64,000 nucleotides of DNA from an uncultured Methanoregula sp. (GCF_963677065.1 NZ_OY781872.1:124001-188000), one strand, 5' to 3'. Shown: positions 1-8,771, numbered from the stretch's first letter. The notes: generated from the letters alone by a model not told the origin. A program made the numbers and translations.

Positions 1-636
1 GTGGCCAGGTGCCATAACCCTTTAGGGTATGGCACTGGCACCAGTGGGGGAGAAACGAGAAAAACCCTTGGCACCTGAAAAAACGGGTGAAGTTATGCTC
101 GATACGTAAACTTGCTCCTGGGTTTTGACCGCCCCCTACGCCGAGACTAGCGGGTTGGATTCCCCTTAAAAGACTTCGCCTCAAACCCGCCAGACTCGGC
201 TTCGCCCCAGGAAGTCAGCCTGGCCGAGATCGGGGCGGTCCCCGGAACTGCCGCCCCTTGGCCCCAGGCAGTTCCGAGGCCCGCCCCGCCACCGCCACGT
301 GGTAGAATGGGTGCGGCTCCGCTGGCGCTCCGCCTCTGGCTGTAAACGCCCCCTTCGCCCCCTTTGATTAGTTCGCTTCGCTCAGCAGGCTGGTAGACTT
401 CGCTTTCGCTTCTTCTCCCTCGGTTTTCCGGCACGGTTTTCCTGGCCGGGTGTGTCGGTGTTCAGATCCTTTCTCCGTGTCGTCCTCTCCTCCCTCGCCC
501 CTGGCCAGACTTCGGCAGGGGGCAAATCCAGCGTGGTGCCCTCTGAAGATTACTCCCACGCGCCGCCCTGCCTACGCTGGCTCTGCCGGGCGAGGCGATG
601 GATGAGAGGACGGGCACTTCGTTTAAAAAAAAGATC
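1..636. other. No supported gene; bacterial-like flank
   Basis: No convincing gene. The reading frames open here are short and of shadow quality. The only clear structure is the hairpin at 10-36. The region belongs to the bacterial-like segment that ends near 5078. Confidence 0.5.
10..36. repeat. Near-perfect hairpin at window start
   Basis: GTGCCATA and ATGGCAC arms with internal ACCC/GGGT surround a TTTA loop. The motif GGCAC recurs just downstream (near 40 and 69), so this is probably part of a palindromic intergenic repeat rather than a gene terminator. Confidence 0.5.
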
Positions 637-897
637 ATGAACCCCAACACAAACCCTAGGAAAACCGCGACGGAAACCCCGGCAACGAAGAGGCTCCGGA
701 ATCAAGAACATGCTGGCACTTCCCACCTCGAACCAGGGTTGACCGCAGAGCAAATCAACCGCGCCTTCCAACTCTTTGGCACGATCATCCCCGCATCCAC
801 CGAGGACACCACCCGCCGCCGCACGGCCTATTTTTACCGCCAGCAAGCTGTTACGAACTTTTTTAACATCGTAGTTTGGACCTTATTGGCATCGTAG
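637..897 (+). CDS. Unrecognised small ORF
   Basis: An 86-residue reading frame starting ATG AAC CCC. It is polar, Thr/Arg-rich at the N-terminus, followed by a possible helix near LTAEQINRAFQLF. I recognise no family. It lies in the bacterial-like segment with no assignable neighbours, and the C-terminal ~12 residues look non-native. It may be a gene fragment or chance. Confidence 0.2.
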   Translation: MNPNTNPRKTATETPATKRLRNQEHAGTSHLEPGLTAEQINRAFQLFGTIIPASTEDTTRRRTAYFYRQQAVTNFFNIVVWTLLAS

Positions 898-1278
898 GCT
901 TTTTGCCGATTTGCCAGGGTGGCGTCGTATTATGTGGCCCAATTGCCGCGCTGGTGTCGTCTTGTACCGCCGTAGTCCCGCCTGCGGGACGAAGGCGGAA
1001 GGGGAGCCGACCGCTTTGTCATCGTATTTGCGCCACCATGGCATCGCCTTTTGGAGCCAAATTACCGTGCTGGGGTCGCAGGGCTACGACGGGAACGGCC
1101 AGTTTTTGGGGTAGAGTTCGGAAGGGAACCGGGAAGGGCGCCGCTTTCGCATCGTCGGGGCTGGATGGCTGGCTGATTTGGGGTCGCCGCCGAACTAGCC
1201 TCGCAGCGAATGCCGAGCGCGATGTTTTAAGCCGCGCTCGGGTTGTAGGGCGCCGACGCCCCGCGTTAGGTTGAGGGC
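898..1278. other. No supported gene; palindrome-containing spacer
   Basis: GC-rich spacer. A short perfect palindrome GTCCCGCCTGCGGGAC lies near 978-993, the kind of small palindrome that recurs between genes of this bacterial-like segment. Frames that are open here have no recognisable product. Confidence 0.4.
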
Positions 1279-1572
1279 CTATGGCAGGCCGGTAATTTGG
1301 CGCATGGCATCGTTAAACGAGAGGCCGAGGACCTGGACGAAAAAGTCGATCGTGTTGCCAGCGAGTTCGCGTTGGGGCCACCGCCAATAGCTCTCTTTAA
1401 TGAGCAGCCCTTTGGCGGTGGCCAGTTCGAAGTTGCCCTCGGATCGTTCGATGAGCGCCAGTCCCCGTTGTTGCAGCAAAGGCAGGATCGGAGCCATGCG
1501 GGCGGTGCGGATCTGTTCACGCGACCAGCGGGTGGTAGGGGTACGCGTGGGTTTAGGGGATGGGGTTGTCAC
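1279..1572 (-). CDS. CHC2 zinc-finger/primase-like protein, short
   Basis: A 97-residue protein from a GTG start with GGAGG a few bases upstream. The middle and C-terminus (IERSEGNFELATAKGLLIK, then NTIDFFVQVLGLSFNDAMRQI) resemble the N-terminal domain of plasmid- or phage-type DNA primase/toprim proteins, where the segment 'DFFVxVLGLSFxDAM' follows the zinc-binding motif. The zinc cysteines and the toprim domain are missing, and the protein stops right after the conserved QITG motif, so it is a truncated relic or one exon-like piece of a broken gene. Upstream on the same strand is another broken frame. Family assignment is inferred from pattern only. Confidence 0.4.
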   Translation of the reverse strand: MTTPSPKPTRTPTTRWSREQIRTARMAPILPLLQQRGLALIERSEGNFELATAKGLLIKESYWRWPQRELAGNTIDFFVQVLGLSFNDAMRQITGLP

Positions 1573-1806
1573 AGTCTTTCCTCCAGTGCAGTTGAATGAG
1601 GACGCGATTGACCTGCTTGAGATCGACGGTGCGGGTCTGGTCGCGCACGGTTTCGATAAGGGAAGCCACGCAGAGATTGCGGGCGCGGCGCAAGAGACCT
1701 TCGGCCGAGCGCACGATGAGCGCCAGGGCGTCCTGGGTGCCGCCCTTTCAGGGCTTGATCGTGTTGTTGAGGAGATTACCCAGGCTGGCGCTCGCGGACT
1801 CGCTCG
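1553..1806 (-). pseudogene. Broken reading frame upstream of primase-like ORF
   Basis: On the minus strand a frame runs from the edge of repeat A (1807) to TAA at 1553-1555, interrupted only by an in-frame TGA at 1748-1750. The translated part (for example ALALIVRSAEGLLRRARNLC, then VDLKQVNRVLIQLHW) has natural-looking composition, and it overlaps the start of the downstream ORF by 20 bases. Family not recognised. The frame appears cut at the 5' side by the repeat. Confidence 0.3.
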
Positions 1807-1941
1807 GAGTTCCGCCTTCAGGCGGTCCGGAGTATGGCGGTCCGGCTTAAGTTGGTTCGGGCACCGAGCCGCCTGAAGGCGGAAATCCGAACAAGGAAAC
1901 TTCCAGCCGCCTCTTCTGGGCCATGGGCCCTTGGCCCTGGG
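1807..1941. repeat. Interspersed palindromic repeat, copy A
   Basis: About 135 bp with high similarity to 3312-3447. It begins GTTCCGCCTTCAGGCGGTCC, contains the complementary arm GCCGCCTGAAGGCGGAA, and ends CCTTGGCCCTGGG followed by a 10-base G run. Both copies lead into an AT-richer tail (GTGTGAATTC... / GTGTCAATTAG...). It is an intergenic, hairpin-forming repeat typical in style of Verrucomicrobiota genomes. The interval 1942-2120 holds no gene other than the leader of the next CDS. Confidence 0.7.
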
Positions 1942-2120
1942 GGGGGGGGGCTCCGCATTGGTGTGAATTCATGTTCCTTCGTGGTTTCATGATAGGGGCC
2001 AGACCCACAAATTACGAAGTTTTTGGGGTATGACGGCAGGTGTGCGTTGAAACGCACACTCCCCAGAGGTGCGAACTGGGGTAAAGTTCATCTGAATCCC
2101 TTGCAGCACCAGGAAACCCT

Positions 2121-2927
2121 ATGAAACCGCCACCGAGTTCTTCGACGCCTCATGCCGCTCTCCGCTTAGGCCGATCAGGGCACCATCGCCGCCGGCAAGC
2201 CGCGTTCACTTTGATCGAGCTGCTGGTGGTCATCGCCATCATCGCGATCCTCGCCGGCATGCTCCTGCCGGCTTTGTCCAAAGCCAAGGAGAAGGCCAGC
2301 CGGTCGATCTGCATGAACAACCAAAAGCAATTGCTCCTGGCGCACCTGATGTATTTGGGCGACGCGAACGACCAGATCGAACCGCCCAATTGCGGCGGCG
2401 AGGACGGTTCGCGCAATGCCAAACTGCCGGCCGGCTGGCTTTACAAACCCGGGGAATGCCTGACGGGCGGAGCCAATGGCACCAATTATTATGGACCCAG
2501 CCGCGGGTTGTTCTATGCCTCGATGCAAAGTTGGGCGATGTATATGTGTCCGCTGCACCGGACCAATACTTCGGCCTCGAAATTGAGCAACATCAAGTTT
2601 ACCAGTTATTTGATGAACGGGTGCGTGATCAATGGCTCCGGGGCTTTCGACTGGACGTCCGGCGCGCAAGGCAAAACCTATAAGAGCACTTCATTCCAGC
2701 CGACCGACCTGTTGTTTTGGGAGACCGATGAGAAAGATCCCGGTTATTTCAACGATGGCGCCAGCGATCCGAGCGAAGGCTTAACCAAGCGCCATGCCTT
2801 GGGCGCCGTGATCGGCTTGATGGGCGGGCATGTGGAATTCATTCGCTGGGAAAAATATTTCAAACTGGTGGCGGATCCGAACAAAAACAACCTCTGGTGT
2901 TACCCGGGGTCGACGAAGGGACGATGA
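2121..2927 (+). CDS. Prepilin-type N-terminal cleavage/methylation domain protein
   Basis: A 268-residue type IV pilin-like/type II secretion pseudopilin. Residues 23-45 carry the class III leader: basic HHRRRQAA, cleavage before F29, E33 at mature position +5, then a hydrophobic helix ([13 protein letters not shown]) followed by [13 protein letters not shown]. This last motif is characteristic of the very large DUF1559-like/prepilin paralogue families of Verrucomicrobiota, Lentisphaerota and Planctomycetes. The C-terminal domain is a secreted globular region ending in the family-typical '[10 protein letters not shown]' stretch. The start is ATG at 2121. The stop overlaps the start of the following lipoprotein gene (ATGA), so the two are probably co-transcribed. 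Function: surface or secretion pseudopilin of unknown role. It is bacterial and does not fit the archaeal rest of the window. Confidence 0.8.
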   Translation: MKPPPSSSTPHAALRLGRSGHHRRRQAAFTLIELLVVIAIIAILAGMLLPALSKAKEKASRSICMNNQKQLLLAHLMYLGDANDQIEPPNCGGEDGSRNAKLPAGWLYKPGECLTGGANGTNYYGPSRGLFYASMQSWAMYMCPLHRTNTSASKLSNIKFTSYLMNGCVINGSGAFDWTSGAQGKTYKSTSFQPTDLLFWETDEKDPGYFNDGASDPSEGLTKRHALGAVIGLMGGHVEFIRWEKYFKLVADPNKNNLWCYPGSTKGR

Positions 2928-3310
2928 GCGCCAAACGACTTCCGACCGGGCGTTTCACCGCGTTGCTGCCGCTTTGCGCCGCGTTGGTTTTCACCCTGAG
3001 TGGTTGCGGCAAGCAAGCCGAGATCAAGGCTAAAACCTCCGCATTGGAGCGGGCCTTTGCCGCCGCGGCGGCCGCGGAGGCGCAGGTTTATGTCAAGGCC
3101 GCGTTGGCGGCCGTGCGCACCAACGACTACGCGGCCGGAATCATAGTGCTCGATAGCTTGGTGCTCATCCCCGGCCTGACCCCCGAACAGCTTATGGCCG
3201 CGCAAAACGCCAAGCAGTCCTTATTGAACGACTTGGTCGATCGGGCCGCCAATGGCGATGTCAAAGCCAGGGCCATGCTTGACGCTCGCGAGAAAACGCG
3301 CTCGCAATAG
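2924..3310 (+). CDS. Small predicted lipoprotein
   Basis: 128 residues. A basic N-terminus and hydrophobic stretch end in the lipobox LSGC (Cys28), so it is predicted to be lipidated and membrane-anchored by signal peptidase II. The mature part is Ala-rich and helical, without a recognised domain. The start ATG at 2924 overlaps the TGA of the preceding prepilin gene, which decides this start over an in-frame ATG 27 bases upstream. Likely partner of the pseudopilin; function unknown. Confidence 0.6.
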   Translation: MSAKRLPTGRFTALLPLCAALVFTLSGCGKQAEIKAKTSALERAFAAAAAAEAQVYVKAALAAVRTNDYAAGIIVLDSLVLIPGLTPEQLMAAQNAKQSLLNDLVDRAANGDVKARAMLDAREKTRSQ

Positions 3311-3311
3311 G

Positions 3312-3447
3312 GAGGGTTCCGCCTTCAGGCGGTCCGGGGTAGGGAGTTCCGGCTTCAGCCGGTTCGGCCACCGTGCCGCCTGCAGGCGGAACTCCAAACC
3401 GGGAAACTCCCAGCCGCCGCTTCTGGATGGCTGGCCTTGGCCCTGGG
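3312..3447. repeat. Interspersed palindromic repeat, copy B
   Basis: Second copy of the 1807-1941 element: same GTTCCGCCTTCAGGCGGTCC start, GCCGCCTGCAGGCGGAA inner arm and CCTTGGCCCTGGG end. It lies directly after the stop of the lipoprotein gene, where it could also act as a transcription terminator. Confidence 0.7.
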
Positions 3448-3554
3448 TGGTGTTCTGAATTTGTGTCAATTAGTGTTCGCATGACCCGAGGTTGCGCGCA
3501 AACCGTCGGGCAGGCAAGCTATGGTCAGGTGGTCATACTAAAGGAAAAACGGGT

Positions 3555-4324
3555 ATGCGCATAATCGACTGTCTCAGCTTAATCATGTGGTCCGGCATGG
3601 TAGGCGTCGTCCTGGGTCAAACGGACAGCGGCAATCGCCGGGAGGCGGACAAAACAGGCGTCACGGCCACGGCCAGCCAGGGAGCATCGGCTTTGGACTT
3701 GGTTCCCTTTGGCTATGAGTTCCGCGCCGGCTGGCCGGCGGCGCAAAATCCGCCGGAAACGCAGTGGCTCAACGACGGACGGAAAGACGTGTTGGCGGGA
3801 GTGATGTGGGAAGAACATCGTCCCATACGGCAAGTCGAGATCGAATTCACTTCCCCGGCGCCTGATCCCGCGCGGCTGGTCCTCGAAGTAACCACCAGCA
3901 CCCCGACGCAAAAACAAGACAATCGGCCCACGTGGTGGACCCGAAAATACGAGCGGTTTCCCGGCCCGGCCACCCGAAGCGCTGACGGCCGCCGACTGAT
4001 TTACCGGACCGACCGGGCGGCCATCATCGAGCGGCTTGGTCAATATCCGAAGGGTTCCGGTATGAGGCGGATCCCCAAGGCTTGATTTTGGTCGATAAAA
4101 TCCGGCTATGTTGTCCGGGCGCGGAAACCCCTCCTCCGGTGGTTTCTTTCCAGGCTCGAGGCACTGCCTCCACGATCAGCCGGCGCCTCGAAATCGAATG
4201 GGACTTTCGGCCCGGACAGCGGGGTCTGTCTTGCGATGGCCGCCTCGAAATCTACAATGGATGCGTGGGCGCCGTGACCCCATTGAAAGAGGGTCAACCC
4301 ATAGTTTGGTTCGTTCCTGGATGA
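3555..4324 (+). pseudogene. Secreted hypothetical protein, frameshifted
   Basis: Starts ATG at 3555 with a signal-peptide-like N-terminus (MRIIDCLSLIMWSGMVGVVL). The first frame runs to TGA at 4085, but the conserved-looking sequence continues in the +1 frame: reading QYPKGF then RYEADPQGLILVDKIRLCCP restores a natural protein to the TGA at 4324. A single base missing near 4050 (GGGTTCC) explains this. The restored product is ~256 residues with an extracytoplasmic beta-rich look (carbohydrate-binding-like 'VRQVEIEF', 'RLVLEVTTS'). Family not recognised. The break may be a sequencing indel. Confidence 0.5.
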
Positions 4325-4412
4325 TATCCCCAGCGAAAATAGCCCTGATTCAAGATCAAACGTTCGTGGGGCATATCCAACGAAGCGATGCCGAAGCGAC
4401 CCAAACTATGGT

Positions 4413-5077
4413 TTGATGCACCCGTTTTCGAGCAACGCCGTCGGCTGCCTCCAGCGCACCCTTTACGATATCTACGACCGCCCCGCGCTGGTCACCGATG
4501 CCAACGGCATCACCCTCACCAACACCTACGATCCCGCCGGCCGCATTCTCACCCGCGCGTATCCCCCCGGCGGCGGCGTCGAGCAATACGGCTACTCCAC
4601 CAACGTCGCCGCCCTGACCTCGTACACGAACCAGATCGGTAACGTCACCCGCTACGCCTACGACGCCCTCGGGCGCAAGACCAATACGGTGGCCGGTGCC
4701 GGCACCGCCGATGCCGTCACCAACAGTTTTGTCTACAACGGGGCGGGGGACCTGCTGACGTTGCGCGACGGGCGCGGCCACGCCACCTCGGCCTGTTATG
4801 ACGCCTACGGGTGCGTCACCAGCCGGCGCGACGCCAACGACACGGAAATCTCTCGTTACCAATATGATCCGCTCAATCACCTGACCAACCGCTGGAGCGC
4901 CGCCAAGGGGACCACCACGTATGTCTACGATCCCCTGGGCAACCTCCTCAACACCATCTATCCCGAGCGGACGATTCAGTTCGCCTACGATGAGCTGAAC
5001 CGGCTCACCAACATGGTGGACGCCGTGGGTGCCACCCGGTATAGTTACGACCAAGCCGGGCTCCTCCTGACCGAGGC
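4413..5077 (+). CDS. RHS/YD-repeat protein, 3'-truncated
   Basis: About 222 residues of repeated YD motifs (TYDPAGRI, YAYDALGRKTNTV, YQYDPLNHLTNRW, YVYDPLGNLLNTIYP, FAYDELNRLTNMVDA), the beta-shell repeats of RHS/teneurin-like proteins involved in secretion, contact-dependent toxicity or surface display. Similarity stops at YSYDQAGLLLTEA near 5077. The frame then runs on into unrelated sequence that is coding in another frame (the DUF1016 gene). The 5' end also looks incomplete, since upstream frames are broken. It is a fragment ended by the junction. Confidence 0.7.
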
Positions 5078-5085
5078 TGGAGCAT
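5070..5085. other. Junction between bacterial-like and archaeal DNA
   Basis: The RHS reading frame is coherent up to ~5077, and the DUF1016 frame is coherent from TGG at 5078 (W-S-I-R). Both are cut inside conserved domains with no target-site duplication, insertion-sequence end or tRNA visible. Left of this point features are bacterial; right of it they are archaeal. Most simply it is a chimeric contig join. Confidence 0.6.
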
Positions 5086-5722
5086 CCGAACCCTGCAGGC
5101 AAAAATCCAGGGGATGTTATTCGAACGTACCGCCCTCTCTAAGAAACCGGAAGAGCTTGCCCGAAAGGAACTTGCAGCGCTCCGTGATGAAGACCGGATA
5201 ACACCGGACCTTGTCTTCAAGAGCCCGTACTTCCTGGAATTCCTCGGGTTGTCCGATACATTTTCAGAAAAAGATCTGGAGAATTCCATTCTCCGGGATC
5301 TGGAGCGTTTCATCCTCGAACTCGGTACGGATTTCTCATTTGTCGCACGGCAAAAAAGGATCACGGTGGATGGTGAGGACTTCTACATCGATCTGCTCTT
5401 CTATCACCGGAAACTTCGCAGGCTTGTCGTGATCGATCTCAAGCTGGGGAAGTTTAAGGCAGCGGACAAGGGGCAGATTGAACTCTACCTGCGCTGGCTG
5501 GACAAGTACGATCGTCAGCCGGGCGAAGAAGCGCCTATCGGTCTTGTCCTCTGTGCGGGGTCTTCTGCGGAACATGTCGAACTCCTCGAACTCGAAGCGA
5601 GCAGCATACGCGTTGCCGAGTATCTCACTGAACTCCCGCCCCGCGAAGTGCTCGAGAAGAAACTCAAGGCCGCGGTGGAGATTGCACGGGAACGGCTTGC
5701 GGCGAGGAAGGCCGGGGAATGA
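5078..5722 (+). CDS. DUF1016 (YhcG-type) PD-(D/E)XK nuclease, 5'-truncated
   Basis: About 214 residues of the C-terminal half of a DUF1016/YhcG-like nuclease. The frame enters at 'WSIRTLQAKIQGMLFERTAL', the usual start of the catalytic half, and shows the PD-(D/E)XK core: RQKRITVDGEDFYIDLLFYH (catalytic D) and LVVIDLKLGKF (D-x-K), then GQIELYLRWLDKY. The N-terminal DUF1016 domain (about 150 residues) is absent because of the junction. The first in-frame ATG is 5114, but conservation extends upstream. In other genomes these proteins are linked with restriction systems and mobile DNA; no such partner is visible here. Confidence 0.8.
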   Translation, partial: WSIRTLQAKIQGMLFERTALSKKPEELARKELAALRDEDRITPDLVFKSPYFLEFLGLSDTFSEKDLENSILRDLERFILELGTDFSFVARQKRITVDGEDFYIDLLFYHRKLRRLVVIDLKLGKFKAADKGQIELYLRWLDKYDRQPGEEAPIGLVLCAGSSAEHVELLELEASSIRVAEYLTELPPREVLEKKLKAAVEIARERLAARKAGE

Positions 5723-6469
5723 TACCACGTATGCCCCGGGAAGCCCCCCCAACGGAAAACTCCATCCTTTATCTGGGAAGTCACATCCCGGAGACGGTAT
5801 GTCTCCCAAATTATTTCTCCGACGGAGAGTTTTTTGGAGGATCCGGCCCGGAAATTCGGCAGTGGAAATGGTGCCAACAACTTTTTTGATTCTTCGTTTA
5901 AACGAATATTTTCGCAAAAGAACCCTTTTAATCAGGAAAAAACCGTGCAATTTAGCGGGCAGAGAAAAAGCGCAAAAAATCGGACAACCAGCAGTATATC
6001 CGGGGCCGAAGTCCTGGCCGGCGCCCGCTATGGACGAAAATTTCACTGAGCTCATGAGGGGGTGAAAAAAGGGATCTTTTTCCGGCGGAAAAATGGTGTA
6101 TCGGCCCTGCAATACAACCGGTGGCAGTATGGGGGGTATTTCCTGCACACTCACCCCTTTTCGTCTGGTCAGACCCCTGTTCAGCCAGGATGCATCCGCC
6201 CGGTTCTGCGATGAGTGCCGCAACGGTGAGGGAGGTGATCGCCCGGTGCAGCTTATTCCACACGGTCTCAGAACAATGCGAGCGTTGACTCTTGCGTGAG
6301 GATCGTAATCGATGGCGAGTGCGGAAATGTCCCGGACTTTCTGGCAGAACTGTTTCTCCGATACCAAATATCCCGGATACGTCCAGGTAGTTCATGGAAA
6401 TAGTTTGCACCGATAGTGCGGTGATCAGGTGTCAGTTTGTTGTCAGAAAATACAGAGGTGAGTTATATT
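5723..6469. other. Non-coding or decayed spacer
   Basis: About 750 bases with no gene I can support. Base composition shifts from GC-rich to mixed. Minus-strand frames between 6100 and 6410 look faintly protein-like but are shifted against each other and match nothing I recognise, so a decayed gene is possible. Confidence 0.4.
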
Positions 6470-6670
6470 ATGGGAGCTGAGCAGGGAGTTATAAGCGTGG
6501 ATACTGGTTGGAAGTATGATTATCTGTAGGAAAATGTGTCAATTAAGGTCACGTATACTATGACTGTGAAGGATGTTGGGAATGGGTTAGGGAATTTTTT
6601 TCATAAATCAATATCAGCTTATCAGGTTACAGAATTATCTCATGTTCATATAATATTCAGGTACAAATAA
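6470..6670 (+). pseudogene. Short frame with one in-frame TAG
   Basis: From ATG 6470 a frame runs 67 codons to TAA 6670, broken once by TAG after DTGWKYDYL. The sequence after it (ENVSIKVTYTMTVKDVGNG) reads like a beta-strand-rich protein. A CAG-to-TAG change would restore DYLQENV. It lies just upstream of the ATPase promoter in the AT-rich island. No family recognised. Confidence 0.25.
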
Positions 6671-6685
6671 TAAAAACAAAAGTTC

Positions 6686-6694
6686 AATATATAA
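6686..6694 (+). promoter_or_regulatory. TATA box of the ATPase/PIN operon
   Basis: AATATATAA is centred about 25 bases before the ATG at 6715 and no Shine-Dalgarno sequence lies between them. The transcript is therefore probably leaderless, starting at or next to the ATG. Confidence 0.5.
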
Positions 6695-6714
6695 TCGAGT
6701 GATATTTTTCTCGT

Positions 6715-8130
6715 ATGAAAAATATCGATACGAGTATTCAATCCGATGATTCAAAAATTACAAGAAAAATTTCTATTAGAGGCTATAAGTCATTTGCTGA
6801 CGAAAGATCGATTGAAATTCGTAATTTAACTATCCTCGCTGGTTCAAATAGTTCTGGAAAATCAAGTATTTTTCAGCCGCTCCTTCTTATGAAACAAACA
6901 TTAGAGGAGTCGTTTGATCCAGGCGCCCTTTTTTTTGACGGCCCACATGTAAAATTTAGTAGAATCGATCAAATGTTATCAAAAGTCCCTGGGAAAAAAA
7001 GATGCTCAAAATTTTCAATTTTATTTAGTATTTCTGAAAATGAAAATGTAAAATTAGTTTTTGAGAAAAATCAAGATCAAAACAAAAATCTGACAATTGA
7101 TATTGTGGAGACAATTTACCAAGAGGGGGAAAACACCACAAAATTCTTTAAAAATATGACGGAAGAAGAAATTTTAAAAGAACTAAAAAATCCGGAAGAC
7201 CTTGGAAAAAATTTTCTTAATGCGTTTTCTGATGATTTCAAAAAACAATTTTCAGTAGATGGAGAACTGAAAATTGGAGCGGAAATGCGAAGAAATCGTT
7301 GTTTTTTGGATGCACCGATATTTTTTTCCATATCGGGAGGTCGTGTCCCATTTAATATGGGAATTACTACTAAACTCAGAGACATTATTGAAGAAGATAT
7401 ATTGAAAATTATCCATGTTCCAGCATTGCGGGGAAATCCTAGAAGAGATTATCAAAAAACAGGATTTGAATTCCGCTATCCTGGTACTTTTGAAAATTAC
7501 GTTGCGAGCATCATAACTGACTGGATGAAAAAAAACGATCCCAAATTAAATGAATTATTTTCTGATTTGGCCAAGTTAAAATTGTCTAAACGGATTAAAA
7601 CACATGATATCAATGATGCAAAAGTTGAAATTTTAGTCCCCCAACTTCCAGTAAAAAGTAAATTAAAAAATACTGAATGGATTAGTATAGCTGATGTTGG
7701 ATTCGGTGTATCTCAAACTCTTCCGGTTTTGGTTGCATTATTAGTTGCTCAAAAAAACCAAATCGTATATATCGAACAACCAGAAATTCACCTTCATCCA
7801 GATGTTCAATTGGAACTTGCGGAAATATTTATTAAAGCAGCAAATCGTGGTGTTCGATTAATTGTTGAAACTCATAGTGATATTTTGTTGTTGGGTTTAC
7901 AAACAATGGTCGCTGAAGAAAAAATCCGACCAAATGATGTTATTCTGCATTGGTTTGAACGGGATAATAAGGGAATATCCAACATCACAAGCTCTGTTTT
8001 GAATAAAGATGGATCATATGGAAAGTGGCCTCAAGATTTCGGACTTGTCTATTTAAATGCTGAAAAACGATTTTTAGAAGCTAATAAAAAACACCACTTC
8101 CGGATTAAAAATGAGAAAGGAGGAAATTAA
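6715..8130 (+). CDS. AAA ATPase, AAA15/OLD-like (DUF3696-type)
   Basis: 471-residue SMC/RecF-type ATPase. The N-terminal motif is KISIRGYKSFADERSIEI, then Walker A GSNSSGKSS (residues 43-51), a helical insert (~residues 90-310, unusually Lys/Glu/Phe-rich), a signature-like region ADVGFGVSQTLPVLVAL (~327-343), Walker B IVYIEQPEIHLHP (350-362) and the H-loop VETHSDIL (384-391). The C-terminal 'DGSYGKWPQDFGLVYL' resembles the tail of DUF3696 ATPases. Such ATPases act as sensors or effector gates in prokaryotic defence systems (PARIS, Septu and Gabija have relatives). The TAA stop overlaps the ATG of the PIN-like gene by one base. The gene is AT-rich (AAA, ATT and AAT codons) against GC-rich neighbours, a sign of transfer. 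ATPase is sure; the defence role is inferred. Confidence 0.85.
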   Translation: MKNIDTSIQSDDSKITRKISIRGYKSFADERSIEIRNLTILAGSNSSGKSSIFQPLLLMKQTLEESFDPGALFFDGPHVKFSRIDQMLSKVPGKKRCSKFSILFSISENENVKLVFEKNQDQNKNLTIDIVETIYQEGENTTKFFKNMTEEEILKELKNPEDLGKNFLNAFSDDFKKQFSVDGELKIGAEMRRNRCFLDAPIFFSISGGRVPFNMGITTKLRDIIEEDILKIIHVPALRGNPRRDYQKTGFEFRYPGTFENYVASIITDWMKKNDPKLNELFSDLAKLKLSKRIKTHDINDAKVEILVPQLPVKSKLKNTEWISIADVGFGVSQTLPVLVALLVAQKNQIVYIEQPEIHLHPDVQLELAEIFIKAANRGVRLIVETHSDILLLGLQTMVAEEKIRPNDVILHWFERDNKGISNITSSVLNKDGSYGKWPQDFGLVYLNAEKRFLEANKKHHFRIKNEKGGN

Positions 8131-8741
8131 TGTTTTTAGTTGTGGATGCAAATTTTGCGTATTCAGCAATTAATACAAAATCGACCTCGAAAGAAGCGCT
8201 AAAATGTGGAGAAATTCTTCTAACAATTTATGATGCAAATCACGATATTGTCATTAGTCAATGTATCCACGAAGAATGGATGAAACATGCAAGAGAAGGA
8301 TCTCCCTGTCTTAGATGGTTCACCCAAATGATAAGAGAGAGTAGGGTTGTATCTTTACCTGACGTAAGAGATACCGAATTGCGCCAAGAATTAAAAGAGG
8401 AGGTTCACAAATTATACAAACCTCCCGAATCAAATTCAAATTGCGCAATAATTAAAAAAGATCTCGACTATATCGAAAGTGCAAATTTAACTCACAAGAC
8501 AATTCTTTCAAGAGAACGTAAAAGCCGAGAGCATATCAGGAATGTTATTACAAAAACACCCCACTTTCGGAATTATTCAAAATTAAAAAATATTTTATGG
8601 TTGCGTCCTCAAGAATCAACCATTCCCGAAAATGATATTGCATTGTGGCTTAAGAAAGATGCAAACACCTGGATTAAAAAAGGAGGACGAGCATCTGATC
8701 TGAGTGATGCATGTTCTCACTGGAAATTAATTAAAAATTAA
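8130..8741 (+). CDS. PIN-like nuclease partner of the ATPase
   Basis: 203 residues. The start MFLVVDANFAYSAI has the PIN-domain motif I aspartate (D6). VISQCIHEEWMKH supplies acidic E48/E49, and KKDLDYIESANLTHKTILS gives D111/D113 in the place of the third PIN motif (usually DxxxxxxA). SRERKSREHI then resembles the last strand, with Glu where many PIN domains have Asp. The fold is predicted from this order of motifs; the C-terminal ~60 residues (LWLRPQEST to SDACSHWKL) are an extension I do not recognise. It starts inside the stop of the ATPase gene (TAATG), with GGAGG 7 bases upstream, so the two are translationally coupled. Likely an RNase effector controlled by the ATPase. Same AT-rich composition. 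Confidence 0.6.
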   Translation: MFLVVDANFAYSAINTKSTSKEALKCGEILLTIYDANHDIVISQCIHEEWMKHAREGSPCLRWFTQMIRESRVVSLPDVRDTELRQELKEEVHKLYKPPESNSNCAIIKKDLDYIESANLTHKTILSRERKSREHIRNVITKTPHFRNYSKLKNILWLRPQESTIPENDIALWLKKDANTWIKKGGRASDLSDACSHWKLIKN

Positions 8742-8771
8742 TTCTCGCACAAATTTCGTTCGGTTTAGGTT

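Noticed and set aside
4356..5102. Minus-strand 248-codon frame opposite the RHS gene
   Set aside because: Gly/Val-rich antisense of repeated YD codons; no known motif, while the plus strand has clear YD repeats.
5336..6410. Long minus-strand open frames opposite the DUF1016 gene and the spacer (343 and 152 codons)
   Set aside because: Composition follows the antisense of the DUF1016 gene; the piece in the spacer shifts frame and has no recognisable motif or start signal.
6715..8741. Reading the pair as PARIS, Septu or Gabija
   Set aside because: The partner is PIN-like rather than DUF4435, HNH or UvrD, so none of these names fits.
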